Origin: Deltaproteobacteria bacterium
GTDB taxonomy: Bacteria; Bdellovibrionota_B; Oligoflexia; Oligoflexales; CAIYRB01
Length of the DNA: 64,000 bases
Assembly (NCBI GenBank): GCA_016874735.1
Contig: VGTI01000003.1
Span: 62,001-126,000, forward strand
Direction of reading: 5' to 3'
Shown here: one piece after another, positions 8,557-16,971 of the stretch
How positions within the stretch are numbered: position 1 is the first letter of the stretch
Layout of the letters: every line of letters begins with the position of its first letter
Translations under genes and position numbers: made by a program
The notes under the pieces: model-generated
What the model saw: only the letters and a program-made list of their open reading frames with translations
Database searches by the model: none
What the model was told of the DNA's origin: nothing

Positions 8557-9882
8557 CTACAAACCTTGAACTGTGATTGCCTCTGGACACGTCTCGCCTT
8601 GATTGACCGGGGCTCCGAGTCTAAGCCAAAAGTCCCAAGGATGTTCGCCCTTTGATAAGCCGGAGACCTCAAAGTACATTCCGGATCGTCCAGGGGTATC
8701 AGCGCCCTCTCCGTCCCAATTCATGCTGTCGCGAGCGGCATGAACATCGTCCACATAAAATGGGAAAAAACCTTTTTCCACAAGTCTACGTTCGATGCCA
8801 ATGTCCATCGCAAGTAACTGCCCCATAAGGTTCACGTTATAGCGATATAAACACGAGCTACCCCGACAGAACTTAAGTCCAACCTCACTTAAGTTTTTTT
8901 TGCCTCTCTTAATTAACTCACTATCAAGCCTGGGCATCCGAATGTCTTTATGACTTCGTTGAACGGCGGGCGCCAACATCCAACTGTAGAGAATACCGCT
9001 GCCTTGATTCAAGTAGGTACCCGCGTCTACTGGCAAATTTAGCAGCATGGGGATGTGACCCGAGTCGGCAAAAAATCCGACATCGGTGGCTAAACTCATT
9101 TTTATCTTCAGGAACAATACTTTTAAAAAAAATGATAACCTGGCTAAGCTCGATACAGGTCCAATTCGTTTTTCCTCAAGCTTAGACTTTATATGGCGGG
9201 AGTCAAAATGCAGAGTAAAAAAATTTTTTGTATCTGCAGTAATCAACATCCGTGAGTCTGTAGCGATATCTTCCCAAATTCCGTCCTCTCGCCTGAACTT
9301 GATACTGTCAAAAAGCATGTGATTGGAGGAGTTGAACTTATAAATGTAACGCTTACTTTGAAGTTGATGCTGGCTATCATCAAAGACGACCATGCCCGTA
9401 TCGCGTAGATCAGCTTTTGATTCACCCTCACAAATGGCGAGGTACGCGAATGACTCCTGACGCACATGACGTAACTCAAAAAACTGACGGGACTTACAAG
9501 GCCTAGCTTTCGAGCCCCTAGTGAGTTTAGTTCCGAAGTCTTCTGCCCTAAAAGTCAGCAGGTCTTGGTCGCTCACGTCGTCCGTTAACGATATGTTTTC
9601 ATTGGTAAAAACAACCCTTCCGTGATCATCGACTGGATCTAGTTGCAAAGGTATGGAACGCCATACCAAGCGGCCAGTGTGGGTATCTACAGCAAATAGT
9701 CTTAATCCCGAGCGTTTACCGTCAACTTTAACCGGTAGTTGGCCCACGAACATCGCTCCCGGACATGCCGTTACCCTTGTGGTACTCACCACCCAGAGTA
9801 TCAGCCACAAGACCCTCGACAAGCCCACCGTCGCGAGGCTATAGGTGCGCCGGGAGTCTTGACAATGGTTGGCAATGAACAT
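8557..9882 (-). CDS. Exported protein of unknown function
   Basis: 441 residues, family not recognised. A hydrophobic stretch VLWLILWVVSTTRVTACPG at about residues 24-42 looks like a signal peptide. The annotated ATG leaves a long N-region, so the true start may be an internal TTG/GTG a few codons later. Further along there is a DTHTGRLVWRSIPLQLDP segment, a Leu/Phe/Lys-rich stretch (SFFLKVLFLKIKMSL, near 250) and several Cys residues that could form disulfides. The C-terminal part includes a FYVDDVHAARDSMNWDG region. It starts 15 bp from queA on the opposite strand, so the two share a very compact divergent region. The function is unknown. Confidence 0.6.
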   Translation of the reverse strand: MFIANHCQDSRRTYSLATVGLSRVLWLILWVVSTTRVTACPGAMFVGQLPVKVDGKRSGLRLFAVDTHTGRLVWRSIPLQLDPVDDHGRVVFTNENISLTDDVSDQDLLTFRAEDFGTKLTRGSKARPCKSRQFFELRHVRQESFAYLAICEGESKADLRDTGMVVFDDSQHQLQSKRYIYKFNSSNHMLFDSIKFRREDGIWEDIATDSRMLITADTKNFFTLHFDSRHIKSKLEEKRIGPVSSLARLSFFLKVLFLKIKMSLATDVGFFADSGHIPMLLNLPVDAGTYLNQGSGILYSWMLAPAVQRSHKDIRMPRLDSELIKRGKKNLSEVGLKFCRGSSCLYRYNVNLMGQLLAMDIGIERRLVEKGFFPFYVDDVHAARDSMNWDGEGADTPGRSGMYFEVSGLSKGEHPWDFWLRLGAPVNQGETCPEAITVQGL

Positions 9883-9897
9883 CCGAGGTCCTCTGCT

Positions 9898-11037
9898 ATG
9901 GAGAAAAGCAAGCTACACGAGCAATTGTTGCAACTGAGCGATTTCGATTACCCTTGCCCTCAACACTTGATCGCTCAAGAACCCATACCTGGTCGTAGCA
10001 ACTCCAAACTGCTAGTCAGAAGGCAAAACAGCACCACCGAAGATTTGCATGTATCTGATCTTACAACAGAAGTCCCTGGTGGCTCGCTATTAATTTTTAA
10101 CGAATCCAGGGTGTTTCCGAGCCGCATGTTAGGGCTTTTGCCGACTGGAGGCAGCATCGAAGTGTTTCTCCTCAGTGAGATCGGAACCACTGAGTCGCCA
10201 TCAAGATCTATTTGGCAGGCCCTGGGTAGACCAATGAAGAAGCTTAAACCTGGGGTCACGGTCCATTTTGAGCCACAATTAAGTGCCACAGTACTTGAAC
10301 GTTACGATGACAATGCTGGAAATAGTCTCATTAATCTTGAGTTTGATATGTCCCCCTCTGCATTCACGACATGGCTCGAACGCCATGGATTTATCCCGCT
10401 GCCTCCCTATATTAAACGCAAAAAACCGCTCAAAGCTGAGGCATCAGCAGATCGCGATAGATATCAAACTGTTTATGCACGACAGACTGGCTCGGTTGCC
10501 GCACCGACGGCGGGATTACATTTTACAGAAGAGCTTTTTGAATGCCTAAGATCACGAGAGATCGGGCTGCACTTCGTCTCGCTGCACGTGGGTGCTGGAA
10601 CATTTCTTCCCATTAAGACTCAAAATATTGCAGACCATCATATGCACTCCGAGCGTTATCGGGTCGGAAAAGAGACGGCGAAGGCCATCTACCAAGCCAG
10701 AATAAGCGGCCGAAAAGTAATAGCTGTCGGCACCACTACATTCAGAAGCCTAGAATCGCTTTACCGTAAAGCATCTGAGGATCCTGATAAATTTATCGAA
10801 CTAGCAGATTCTTGGCATAGTACTAATTTATTTCTAAGACCAACGAAAGATGGCGAAATTTACCGACCTTGGGTGATAGACGGCCTCTTTACCAATTTCC
10901 ATCAACCCTGCTCGACCCTCTTTATGCTCATTGCTACGATAGTTGGGTTAGAAGCAGCAAAGGACATGTACGCCGAAGCAGTGTCTAAAGGGTACCGTTT
11001 ATTCAGCTACGGTGATGCCAATCTCATTTGGCTTTAA
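9898..11037 (+). CDS. queA: S-adenosylmethionine:tRNA ribosyltransferase-isomerase QueA
   Basis: 379 residues from ATG 9898, which has GAGG about 10 nt upstream; the open frame to 9739 lies antisense to the neighbour and lacks QueA similarity. QueA transfers and isomerises the ribosyl moiety of SAM onto 7-aminomethyl-deazaguanine in tRNA, forming epoxyqueuosine. Family motifs: LSDFDYPCPQHLIAQEP, ESRVFPSRM, PLPPYIKR, YQTVYARQTGSVAAPTAGLHF, HVGAGTFLPIK and the terminal TNFHQPCSTLFMLI. The length is slightly above E. coli QueA (356). queE, another queuosine gene, is at 50.4 kb. Confidence 0.94.
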   Translation: MEKSKLHEQLLQLSDFDYPCPQHLIAQEPIPGRSNSKLLVRRQNSTTEDLHVSDLTTEVPGGSLLIFNESRVFPSRMLGLLPTGGSIEVFLLSEIGTTESPSRSIWQALGRPMKKLKPGVTVHFEPQLSATVLERYDDNAGNSLINLEFDMSPSAFTTWLERHGFIPLPPYIKRKKPLKAEASADRDRYQTVYARQTGSVAAPTAGLHFTEELFECLRSREIGLHFVSLHVGAGTFLPIKTQNIADHHMHSERYRVGKETAKAIYQARISGRKVIAVGTTTFRSLESLYRKASEDPDKFIELADSWHSTNLFLRPTKDGEIYRPWVIDGLFTNFHQPCSTLFMLIATIVGLEAAKDMYAEAVSKGYRLFSYGDANLIWL

Positions 11038-11660
11038 GCCTGCTTGCGTCGCTCTAAAATCTTTACCAAAAGCTGAAGGTCTTCGAGCTGTTGCCGAAGA
11101 GCTTTAATCTCCAAATCTCGACTGGCAAGGACAGCCTCTAGTGTCTCAAGCTTACTCTTAAACTTTTCGACCGTACGTCGCTCGTTGTCTGAAATTTTGC
11201 GCAACGAAGCCTCGCAGTAGGCTAACAAAGCCCTGGTATCAACAAGAGAAGACTCTTGGGAGAGTAACGGCCGGGTAAGCGACCCTGGCACTATCATCTC
11301 ACCTTGACGTTGATGGGATTCAAACTCAGAGCTGATCTGCTGTGTTGCTTGCTTTATGCCAATCTGATTGGACTTTATAACCACAGGTTCGCTCATCGAG
11401 ACGCTGCCGACTCTGTTAAATGGCAGCTTCTGGTCCGACAAAGCGTCGCGGCCAGACTCACTAACGACTACCCTGTCTTGCGGATGTCTCGGAGGCAGAT
11501 TTGGTCTCTGATTTACTGCATTGCCGGATACTGGAATAAAGTATTTGCCATCCTGTAGAATGGCATGCAGTTTACCGGTTTTGATACGACGCCTAATGGT
11601 CATATCAGACACCTTGAAAGTGCGTGCATACTCGACGATCGATAGCCATTGTTCCGTCAT
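11034..11660 (-). CDS. HTH DNA-binding protein with C-terminal coiled coil
   Basis: 208 residues from ATG 11660 (GGGGA just upstream; the frame extends to 11738). The N-terminal 45 residues form an excisionase/MerR-type helix-turn-helix: SIVEYARTFKVSDMTIRRRI followed by GKLHAILQDGKYFIP, the usual wing. A long polar, low-order middle (50-130) follows. The last 70 residues are a heptad-rich coiled coil: FKSKLETLEAVLASRDLEIKAL. No ligand-binding domain is present, so this is more like RacA/KfrA-type DNA-binding coiled-coil proteins than a metal-sensing MerR. It could organise DNA or regulate transcription. It overlaps the queA stop by 4 bp, tail to tail. Confidence 0.65.
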   Translation of the reverse strand: MTEQWLSIVEYARTFKVSDMTIRRRIKTGKLHAILQDGKYFIPVSGNAVNQRPNLPPRHPQDRVVVSESGRDALSDQKLPFNRVGSVSMSEPVVIKSNQIGIKQATQQISSEFESHQRQGEMIVPGSLTRPLLSQESSLVDTRALLAYCEASLRKISDNERRTVEKFKSKLETLEAVLASRDLEIKALRQQLEDLQLLVKILERRKQA

Positions 11661-11799
11661 CGAACATCCCCATCTGCTGGCGACATGGAATTCACGAGCA
11701 TCATTTGATGCAGTGATCCATATGGTTAAGTTTAGCAATCACCATCACCCCCAAAAACCCCGTCAAATCATTGACCTATAGGCACTTAATGCCTACTGA

Positions 11800-14130
11800 T
11801 CAAAATAGATCCTCATTCTCCTTCAATTGACTCGGTGTTTCCGGAAGCGCGGTCATAGCCGGTCGCTGCTGGTACAATCGAGAGTAAACGTCAAAACTTC
11901 GAATCACCTCTCTGACATATCGTCGCGTCTCAAAATATGGAATCGAGTCGACAAACTCGTCGGCGGAGCAATCGCCACATGTCGCCAGCCACTGATTAAC
12001 TGCTAACGGTCCGGCGTTGTAGGCTGCCGCCGCCAAAAATGGGTTGTCTCCGTAGTAACTTAGTAATCGGTCCAGATAGTAAAGTCCGTAACCGATATTG
12101 ATCTCTGGCTCTGTCACCTCTCGGATATCAAAATCCTCATCGTGCAAAAGCGTCGCGATCTTTAGGGCAGTATAGGGCATTAGCTGCATTAAACCAGTGG
12201 CGCCTACAGGTGAGCGTGCCTCCTTGTTGTACAAACTCTCGGACCTCATGATACTCAGCACCAAGTAGGGACTTAGCTGCATGTGATTGGCCATAGGCAT
12301 GACGATTCTCTCGTAGGCTATTGGATAATAAACTTTCCATTCATCATCGTGTTGTATTTGGCTTTGAATCAAACCATCCCAATTTGATGGCAGATTTCTG
12401 AGACTTGTAAATGTAGTGTAACGGATATTTCGGGATGGCCTATAGTCATCCAGATCACCAGATAATTTGGTAATCGCAGCAAAGGCGCCGAGCTTGTCGA
12501 AACCTGACCAGCGCAACTTACTCAGTTGAGCGGCTGCGGCATCACGAAGTCCCACATTCCGTAAATCTGCAATCAACTGCAAATCAGGCCGGGTGTCTAG
12601 TCCAGTGGCGTCTCCAGCGCGAGCGGCCATTGACTTTGCTGCTAGCGATATCGAGGTAGTAATCTGACCAATTTCATTGGCTACCGAACCAATAGTCGCT
12701 TCTGGATTCTGATTGGGTGTAGTTAACTCAGGGTGACGCGTGGCAGTCATCAATCCGTAAAACGAGCTGCCGTGGCTGTGCAGAATTTCCAAAAACAAAG
12801 TCTTTGCTTCATCTAGTCGGCCTAAGTTTTCCAAAATACGCGCATGCCAATATTTTATTATGTGAATTTGATCACCCTCTCGTGGCGTCACATATCCAGG
12901 TTGATCCAACATTGCCAATGCAGCGGCGTATTGTTTACTGCGGTACAAATTCCAAAACCGCATCCACCTCAGCGTCGCCGTGTCACGTCGACCTAACGCT
13001 AGTCCGTAGTTATCAGCTGCAGCCCGAATTTGGCCACTATATCGCAAAGAATCGCCTAATAACTCCTGAGCCCTACCACTGAACATATGTCGCGGATGCT
13101 CGTACATGAAGTCCGTCAGTACTCGAACAGCTCTTTGTGGCTCGAAGACCCTGAGGCTAACCTTCGCCAGATCGATTACAATATTCGGATATGTCCCAGA
13201 ATCTCGTGTAGATTTTTCTTTACTGAGTAAGTCCTCAAGCTCCCGTCGAGCGAGGCCAAATAACCGCGACTCGCTATAGAACTTTGCTCTTTCTTCACTT
13301 GTTTTGACGCGGACAGAACCCGCGGAATCGACCGTCGGTCGCAACAATGAAGCCGCCAAGAAGTCGCCCAAACCGTTTCCGAGTACTACATTTTTACTTA
13401 GGCGCTTAAGCAGCCTGTCAGAAAACGCATAACCACCGTCCGAGAGGGGCCGGCAAGTAGCCTCTTCAAGTTTACGAAAGGCCCATCGTGATTCAGGAGT
13501 AGCTGGGTAATTTGCCGCAAGGCCCTCGAGAATTTCAAAATTAACTCGGTTTTCACCGTTTTTTTCAAGCGCTTCAAATGCCATCTTTGCGAGAACTTCT
13601 TGCCGCTTACTGAACGTGTAACGCTTACTGAATTCCGTAAAAGCCGTTGTTAATTGAGTGTAGTCAGCCTCTGCATTGTAACTCTCAATGAGCAGACTCT
13701 GGACTCTCTTGTTCCAAGCGTCGCCAAATTCATGGATTGATAAGTTTCTCAGAATCTCGATGGTTTCCTTGTAAGATCCACCGCGAAACTTTGCTTCCGC
13801 CAAATAATAACGGACGATTGGCTGTAACGGATCTTTGGACGCGAGTCCTAGCTCTGCAGAAGTAAGAAATTGCAGAGCAAGCCGTGGATTTTTGTCCATG
13901 TACTGAACACCAAGTGCGAGCGCCAACAGCAACTTCTCCCTTTCATTTTTGACTTGTGCATAAGTGGCATGTAAATCCACAGTAAAGGATAGTTGTCTCG
14001 CTCGCTCCTGTGACCTCATTTTATTGATGAATTCAAGCATCGCCACTTCCCGAAAGCCTGCCAAAGCTGGTTGCGCAGCAATTGCGACTAACCCGGCCAG
14101 AATTAATAGGAAGTGACTAATCTTTACCAA
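11800..14130 (-). CDS. Soluble lytic murein transglycosylase (Slt70-like), exported
   Basis: 776 residues. It has a signal peptide (FLLILAGLVAIAAQPALAG, about 7-25), then a long alpha-helical superhelical region with TPR-like repeats (about 60-560). The GH23 catalytic domain follows: IMRSESLYNKEA with catalytic Glu631, GATGLMQLMPYTA, NIGYGLYYLDRLL and AAYNAGP. The enzyme cleaves the MurNAc-GlcNAc bond and leaves 1,6-anhydroMurNAc ends for recycling. The start is TTG (14128-14130) with GGAGG close upstream. The neighbourhood (lspA, ddl, ldcA, mpl) is envelope-related. lspA lies upstream on the same strand across a 305-bp gap. Confidence 0.88.
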   Translation of the reverse strand: MVKISHFLLILAGLVAIAAQPALAGFREVAMLEFINKMRSQERARQLSFTVDLHATYAQVKNEREKLLLALALGVQYMDKNPRLALQFLTSAELGLASKDPLQPIVRYYLAEAKFRGGSYKETIEILRNLSIHEFGDAWNKRVQSLLIESYNAEADYTQLTTAFTEFSKRYTFSKRQEVLAKMAFEALEKNGENRVNFEILEGLAANYPATPESRWAFRKLEEATCRPLSDGGYAFSDRLLKRLSKNVVLGNGLGDFLAASLLRPTVDSAGSVRVKTSEERAKFYSESRLFGLARRELEDLLSKEKSTRDSGTYPNIVIDLAKVSLRVFEPQRAVRVLTDFMYEHPRHMFSGRAQELLGDSLRYSGQIRAAADNYGLALGRRDTATLRWMRFWNLYRSKQYAAALAMLDQPGYVTPREGDQIHIIKYWHARILENLGRLDEAKTLFLEILHSHGSSFYGLMTATRHPELTTPNQNPEATIGSVANEIGQITTSISLAAKSMAARAGDATGLDTRPDLQLIADLRNVGLRDAAAAQLSKLRWSGFDKLGAFAAITKLSGDLDDYRPSRNIRYTTFTSLRNLPSNWDGLIQSQIQHDDEWKVYYPIAYERIVMPMANHMQLSPYLVLSIMRSESLYNKEARSPVGATGLMQLMPYTALKIATLLHDEDFDIREVTEPEINIGYGLYYLDRLLSYYGDNPFLAAAAYNAGPLAVNQWLATCGDCSADEFVDSIPYFETRRYVREVIRSFDVYSRLYQQRPAMTALPETPSQLKENEDLF

Positions 14131-14435
14131 AATACCTCCGTGAGGCGGGGGACAAGGCCCAGCTCTCCGAAGAGTATTTCGTCACAAATGCAGGGAATCT
14201 TTAGCGGATTAGTTGTCGCTGAGGGCGAAGAGGCCGAGAACCAAATCGTTAACTATCAACATCGTTCATTATGAAAGCGGCGACCTCTTGAGTGAACTCG
14301 AATTTTTTCGATCGGCGCCATTAATACACACTCGGCCGTCAGCAACCCTTTTTTCAGGTTTGCCAATTCGACCAGAGCTGCCTGAACAGCTCCCCCCTTT
14401 TATTGGGGAGTTTCTGATATACCACCGCGGCATAA
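14131..14435. other. 305-bp intergenic region between lspA and slt
   Basis: No convincing gene was found. A plus-strand TTG frame crosses it but runs antisense into lspA and has no recognisable motifs. A 6-bp inverted repeat CTCCCC/GGGGAG lies at about 14390-14409 with a 9-nt loop and a short TTT after it. It could be a weak terminator on either strand. The slt promoter is probably within the region but was not identified. Confidence 0.35.
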
Positions 14436-15071
14436 TTATGGCGTCGCAACCGCTGTCTGTTCTCTCTTGCGTTCCAAAAACAGCATATCAACCAGTAACA
14501 GGGAGACACCCACTGTGATGCAACTGTCGGCGAAATTAAAATTAGGAAAGTCGTAACGCCATCCTGCTAGATTCCAACGAACATCGATCCAGTCTATGAC
14601 ATAACCGAATCTGATTCGGTCGAGAAAATTTCCGATGGCACCTGACAAAATCAAACTGAGAGAAAAAATGGCTAAACGGTGATGTACAGGAGTTGATCGC
14701 AGATAGAGCAAGATGATGAACACAGCTAGGCATGTCACCAAATAAAAAAATGGTACTCGAATGACATCCGGTAGATTAGACAATGCACCCCATGCAGCAC
14801 CAAGGTTTCGGACATAATTCGTACTCAGAGATATGAATGCGTGACTTCCATCCGGCGCACCGTCGCTGCCATCACTGGACCAAAGTGGATAACGCTGACC
14901 ACGATAAGACGATAAATTTTCGGCATCGGACCAAACCATTAACGTGGACTGGGCATGGTACTTAGTGACCTGATCGAGGCCTATACTGCCAAGTACCATC
15001 AGTAGCAAAAATAACAATGAAAGCTTGTGTGCTCGTGCTGCAAGCGGGGTAAGTTTGGGATTCGCTGTCAC
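14436..15071 (-). CDS. lspA: Lipoprotein signal peptidase (signal peptidase II)
   Basis: 211 residues, inner-membrane aspartyl protease that removes signal peptides from prolipoproteins. Four membrane segments are visible, beginning at about 17-35. Conserved motifs: GLDQVTK (31-37), NYVRNLGAAWG (85-95), GNFLDRIRFGYVIDWI with catalytic D151 and FPNFNFADS with catalytic D182. Compared with E. coli LspA (164 residues) the first periplasmic loop is long (about residues 42-80, with SSDGSDGAPDGSH). The start is GTG with AAAGAGG about 7 nt upstream. Its substrates here include Pal, the FKBP, the zincin and the COG4324 lipoproteins. Confidence 0.93.
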   Translation of the reverse strand: MTANPKLTPLAARAHKLSLLFLLLMVLGSIGLDQVTKYHAQSTLMVWSDAENLSSYRGQRYPLWSSDGSDGAPDGSHAFISLSTNYVRNLGAAWGALSNLPDVIRVPFFYLVTCLAVFIILLYLRSTPVHHRLAIFSLSLILSGAIGNFLDRIRFGYVIDWIDVRWNLAGWRYDFPNFNFADSCITVGVSLLLVDMLFLERKREQTAVATP

Positions 15072-15179
15072 GAAAGAACCTCTTTCAATGTGGGATAAAT
15101 GCCCTGTAAACTTGAGGCTTTATTGTATCAAAATGGCAGCCCCCCCGCCATCTGAAGGTGTATTACTAATGGTGAACTC

Positions 15180-15845
15180 ATGATACCAGTTGCAGTAATT
15201 TTCGATTTTGACGGTGTATTGGCGGATACACTGGAGACTCATTTAAAAGCGTGGGTTTTGGCTACTAAAGAAGTGTTTCAACAAGATATCGCGCCACCGA
15301 CCGAGCTTAGTGGACACAGCACGAAAACTATTGCCCATTTGATCAGCAAAAGTCTGGGCCAACCCAGCATGGCTACCGCTCTTGCTAGCACAAAAGAGCG
15401 GCTAGTCACCAAGGTAGCGGGTCCTGTCTCGCTTTACCCTGGAGTCAAGGTCGCTATAAACCAACTCCGTGCACGCTCGATACCGTTTGCCATAGGTAGT
15501 AATGCCAGCCGCGCTTTTGTCACGGCAGCATTAGCCGATCATCAAATCGAGGTCGCCACCATAGTAACCGCCAGCGATGTGAGCCGGCATAAACCCGCGC
15601 CTGATATATTTTGGGCCTGTGGTAATCAAATGAATATTTCTCCAGCCAATCGGGAGCGGATCCTCGTATTTGAAGATAGTCCCCACGGCATTGAGGCAGC
15701 GGTAGCGGCCAAGATGTTCCCGATCGGGGTGACAACGGCACTTGATACAACCCAACTGCGACGAGCCGGAGCAAAACTCACGGTGAGCTCGGTTGCAGCT
15801 GCAAGTGAAGCGGGCTGGTTCTCAAGCATCAATGAATCCCATTAG
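15180..15845 (+). CDS. HAD-superfamily phosphatase / phosphoglucomutase-like
   Basis: 221 residues. All four HAD motifs are present: FDFDGVLAD (nucleophile Asp), GSNASRAF, KPAPDIF (Lys), and FEDSPHGIEAA. The helical cap between motifs I and II is of the C1 type found in beta-phosphoglucomutase and phosphoglycolate phosphatase. The substrate is probably a small phosphosugar or phosphoglycolate; the sequence does not decide between these. It stands alone on the plus strand and ends 7 bp from the ddl stop (convergent). Confidence 0.8.
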   Translation: MIPVAVIFDFDGVLADTLETHLKAWVLATKEVFQQDIAPPTELSGHSTKTIAHLISKSLGQPSMATALASTKERLVTKVAGPVSLYPGVKVAINQLRARSIPFAIGSNASRAFVTAALADHQIEVATIVTASDVSRHKPAPDIFWACGNQMNISPANRERILVFEDSPHGIEAAVAAKMFPIGVTTALDTTQLRRAGAKLTVSSVAAASEAGWFSSINESH

Positions 15846-15852
15846 GCTTCCG

Positions 15853-16923
15853 TCACTTTGCACGCATTAATCGCTGCTTTTCATGCTTGCGTCTGATGGC
15901 GCTTTCTATCAATTGATCGAGTAAATCGCTTGCATTGATACCTGACTCTCGCCACAGCATGGGATATTGGGAGATTTCCGTAAATCCTGGAATGGTATTG
16001 ACCTCATTAAAATAGAATCTTCCGGTTGATTTTTCGAGAAAAAGATCGATCCGTGACATCCCGTATAATTCAAGTGATGCGTAAATCTGACCAGCTAATG
16101 CTCTAGCTTCATTCATCTGCTCTGTCGTGAGATTGGCAGGAACAACGACACTTGCCCCGTCCGTCTTAGTGTATTTGGCATCATATGAATAGAAATCGGC
16201 ATGTGGCACGACTTCGCCAGCGATGGATAGTTTTGGCTCGTAGCCACCCAGAGCAGCCACCTCAATTTCTCGTACTTCTAGCCCTTTCTCGATCAAAACT
16301 TTATCGTCAAACTTCAATGCATGTTCGCATGCCAACATAAGCTCTTGCGGACTTGTTACCTTACTAACGCCGACCGAACTACCTAGCTTAGCCGGCTTAA
16401 CAAAGAGAGGTAAACCCAGTTTTTCTAGAGCGTTAGAGCACATTCCGGACTTATCGACTGCCCACGTGTGGGCCCGAAAATCTACCCAAGGGACAACCGG
16501 TATCCCAGCTGAGGCGGCAAGCTTTTTAGCGACTACTTTATCGATGCCTATGGCTGAACCCAAAGTATCTGGGCCGACAAACGCTACCTCTTTTAGCTCT
16601 AGCCACCCCTGTAGAGTGCCATCCTCGCCAAAAGTCCCGTGAAGAATCGGAAAGACAACTAGGTTTTCAGTCGTTCTTCCAAAGGACCCAATGTCAAGTT
16701 GCATACCGCTTTTTGAGACCGGGAGCGGTCCAGATTTTGTGGCCAGAGTGCTCTCTAAATTTTGCTGCCACCATGTTCCGTCGGCAGCAATCCCTATGGC
16801 ATGAACCACATACTTCTTGCGATCAAGATGGCCCAAAATGAAACGGGCGCTACGGCAAGAAATCTCATGCTCAGTAGACCTGCCACCATACAGAACAACT
16901 ACTTCAATTGGTTTTGCCTGCAC
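15853..16923 (-). CDS. ddl: D-alanine--D-alanine ligase
   Basis: 356 residues. An ATP-grasp enzyme that makes the D-Ala-D-Ala end of the peptidoglycan stem. Motifs: VLYGGRSTEHEISCRSA at the N-terminus, HGTFGEDGTLQGWLEL, FVKPAKLGSSVGVSKV, KGLEVREIEVAALG, and FYFNEVNTIPGFTEISQYP at the C-terminus with metal-binding Glu/Asn. The length is typical of DdlA/VanA-like forms with an extended insert. It lies among other murein genes but is separated by 48 bp from the upstream sensor-like gene on the same strand, so the two may be co-transcribed. Confidence 0.94.
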   Translation of the reverse strand: MQAKPIEVVVLYGGRSTEHEISCRSARFILGHLDRKKYVVHAIGIAADGTWWQQNLESTLATKSGPLPVSKSGMQLDIGSFGRTTENLVVFPILHGTFGEDGTLQGWLELKEVAFVGPDTLGSAIGIDKVVAKKLAASAGIPVVPWVDFRAHTWAVDKSGMCSNALEKLGLPLFVKPAKLGSSVGVSKVTSPQELMLACEHALKFDDKVLIEKGLEVREIEVAALGGYEPKLSIAGEVVPHADFYSYDAKYTKTDGASVVVPANLTTEQMNEARALAGQIYASLELYGMSRIDLFLEKSTGRFYFNEVNTIPGFTEISQYPMLWRESGINASDLLDQLIESAIRRKHEKQRLMRAK

Positions 16924-16971
16924 TTTGCCCCCTAAGAATTTCAGATTCTTAGGTTAGTATATATCAGCAAA

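Noticed and set aside
9739-9897. Upstream extension of queA
   Set aside because: It lies antisense over the neighbouring gene, and the sequence lacks QueA similarity; ATG 9898 has a good ribosome site.
14213-14518. Plus-strand 101-codon frame in the lspA-slt gap
   Set aside because: TTG start without a ribosome site, runs antisense into lspA, and no recognisable motifs or coding-like composition.
15134-15155. C7 tract inside ATGGC/GCCAT
   Set aside because: Short stem and no T run; it is likely chance or part of the lspA/HAD intergenic region.
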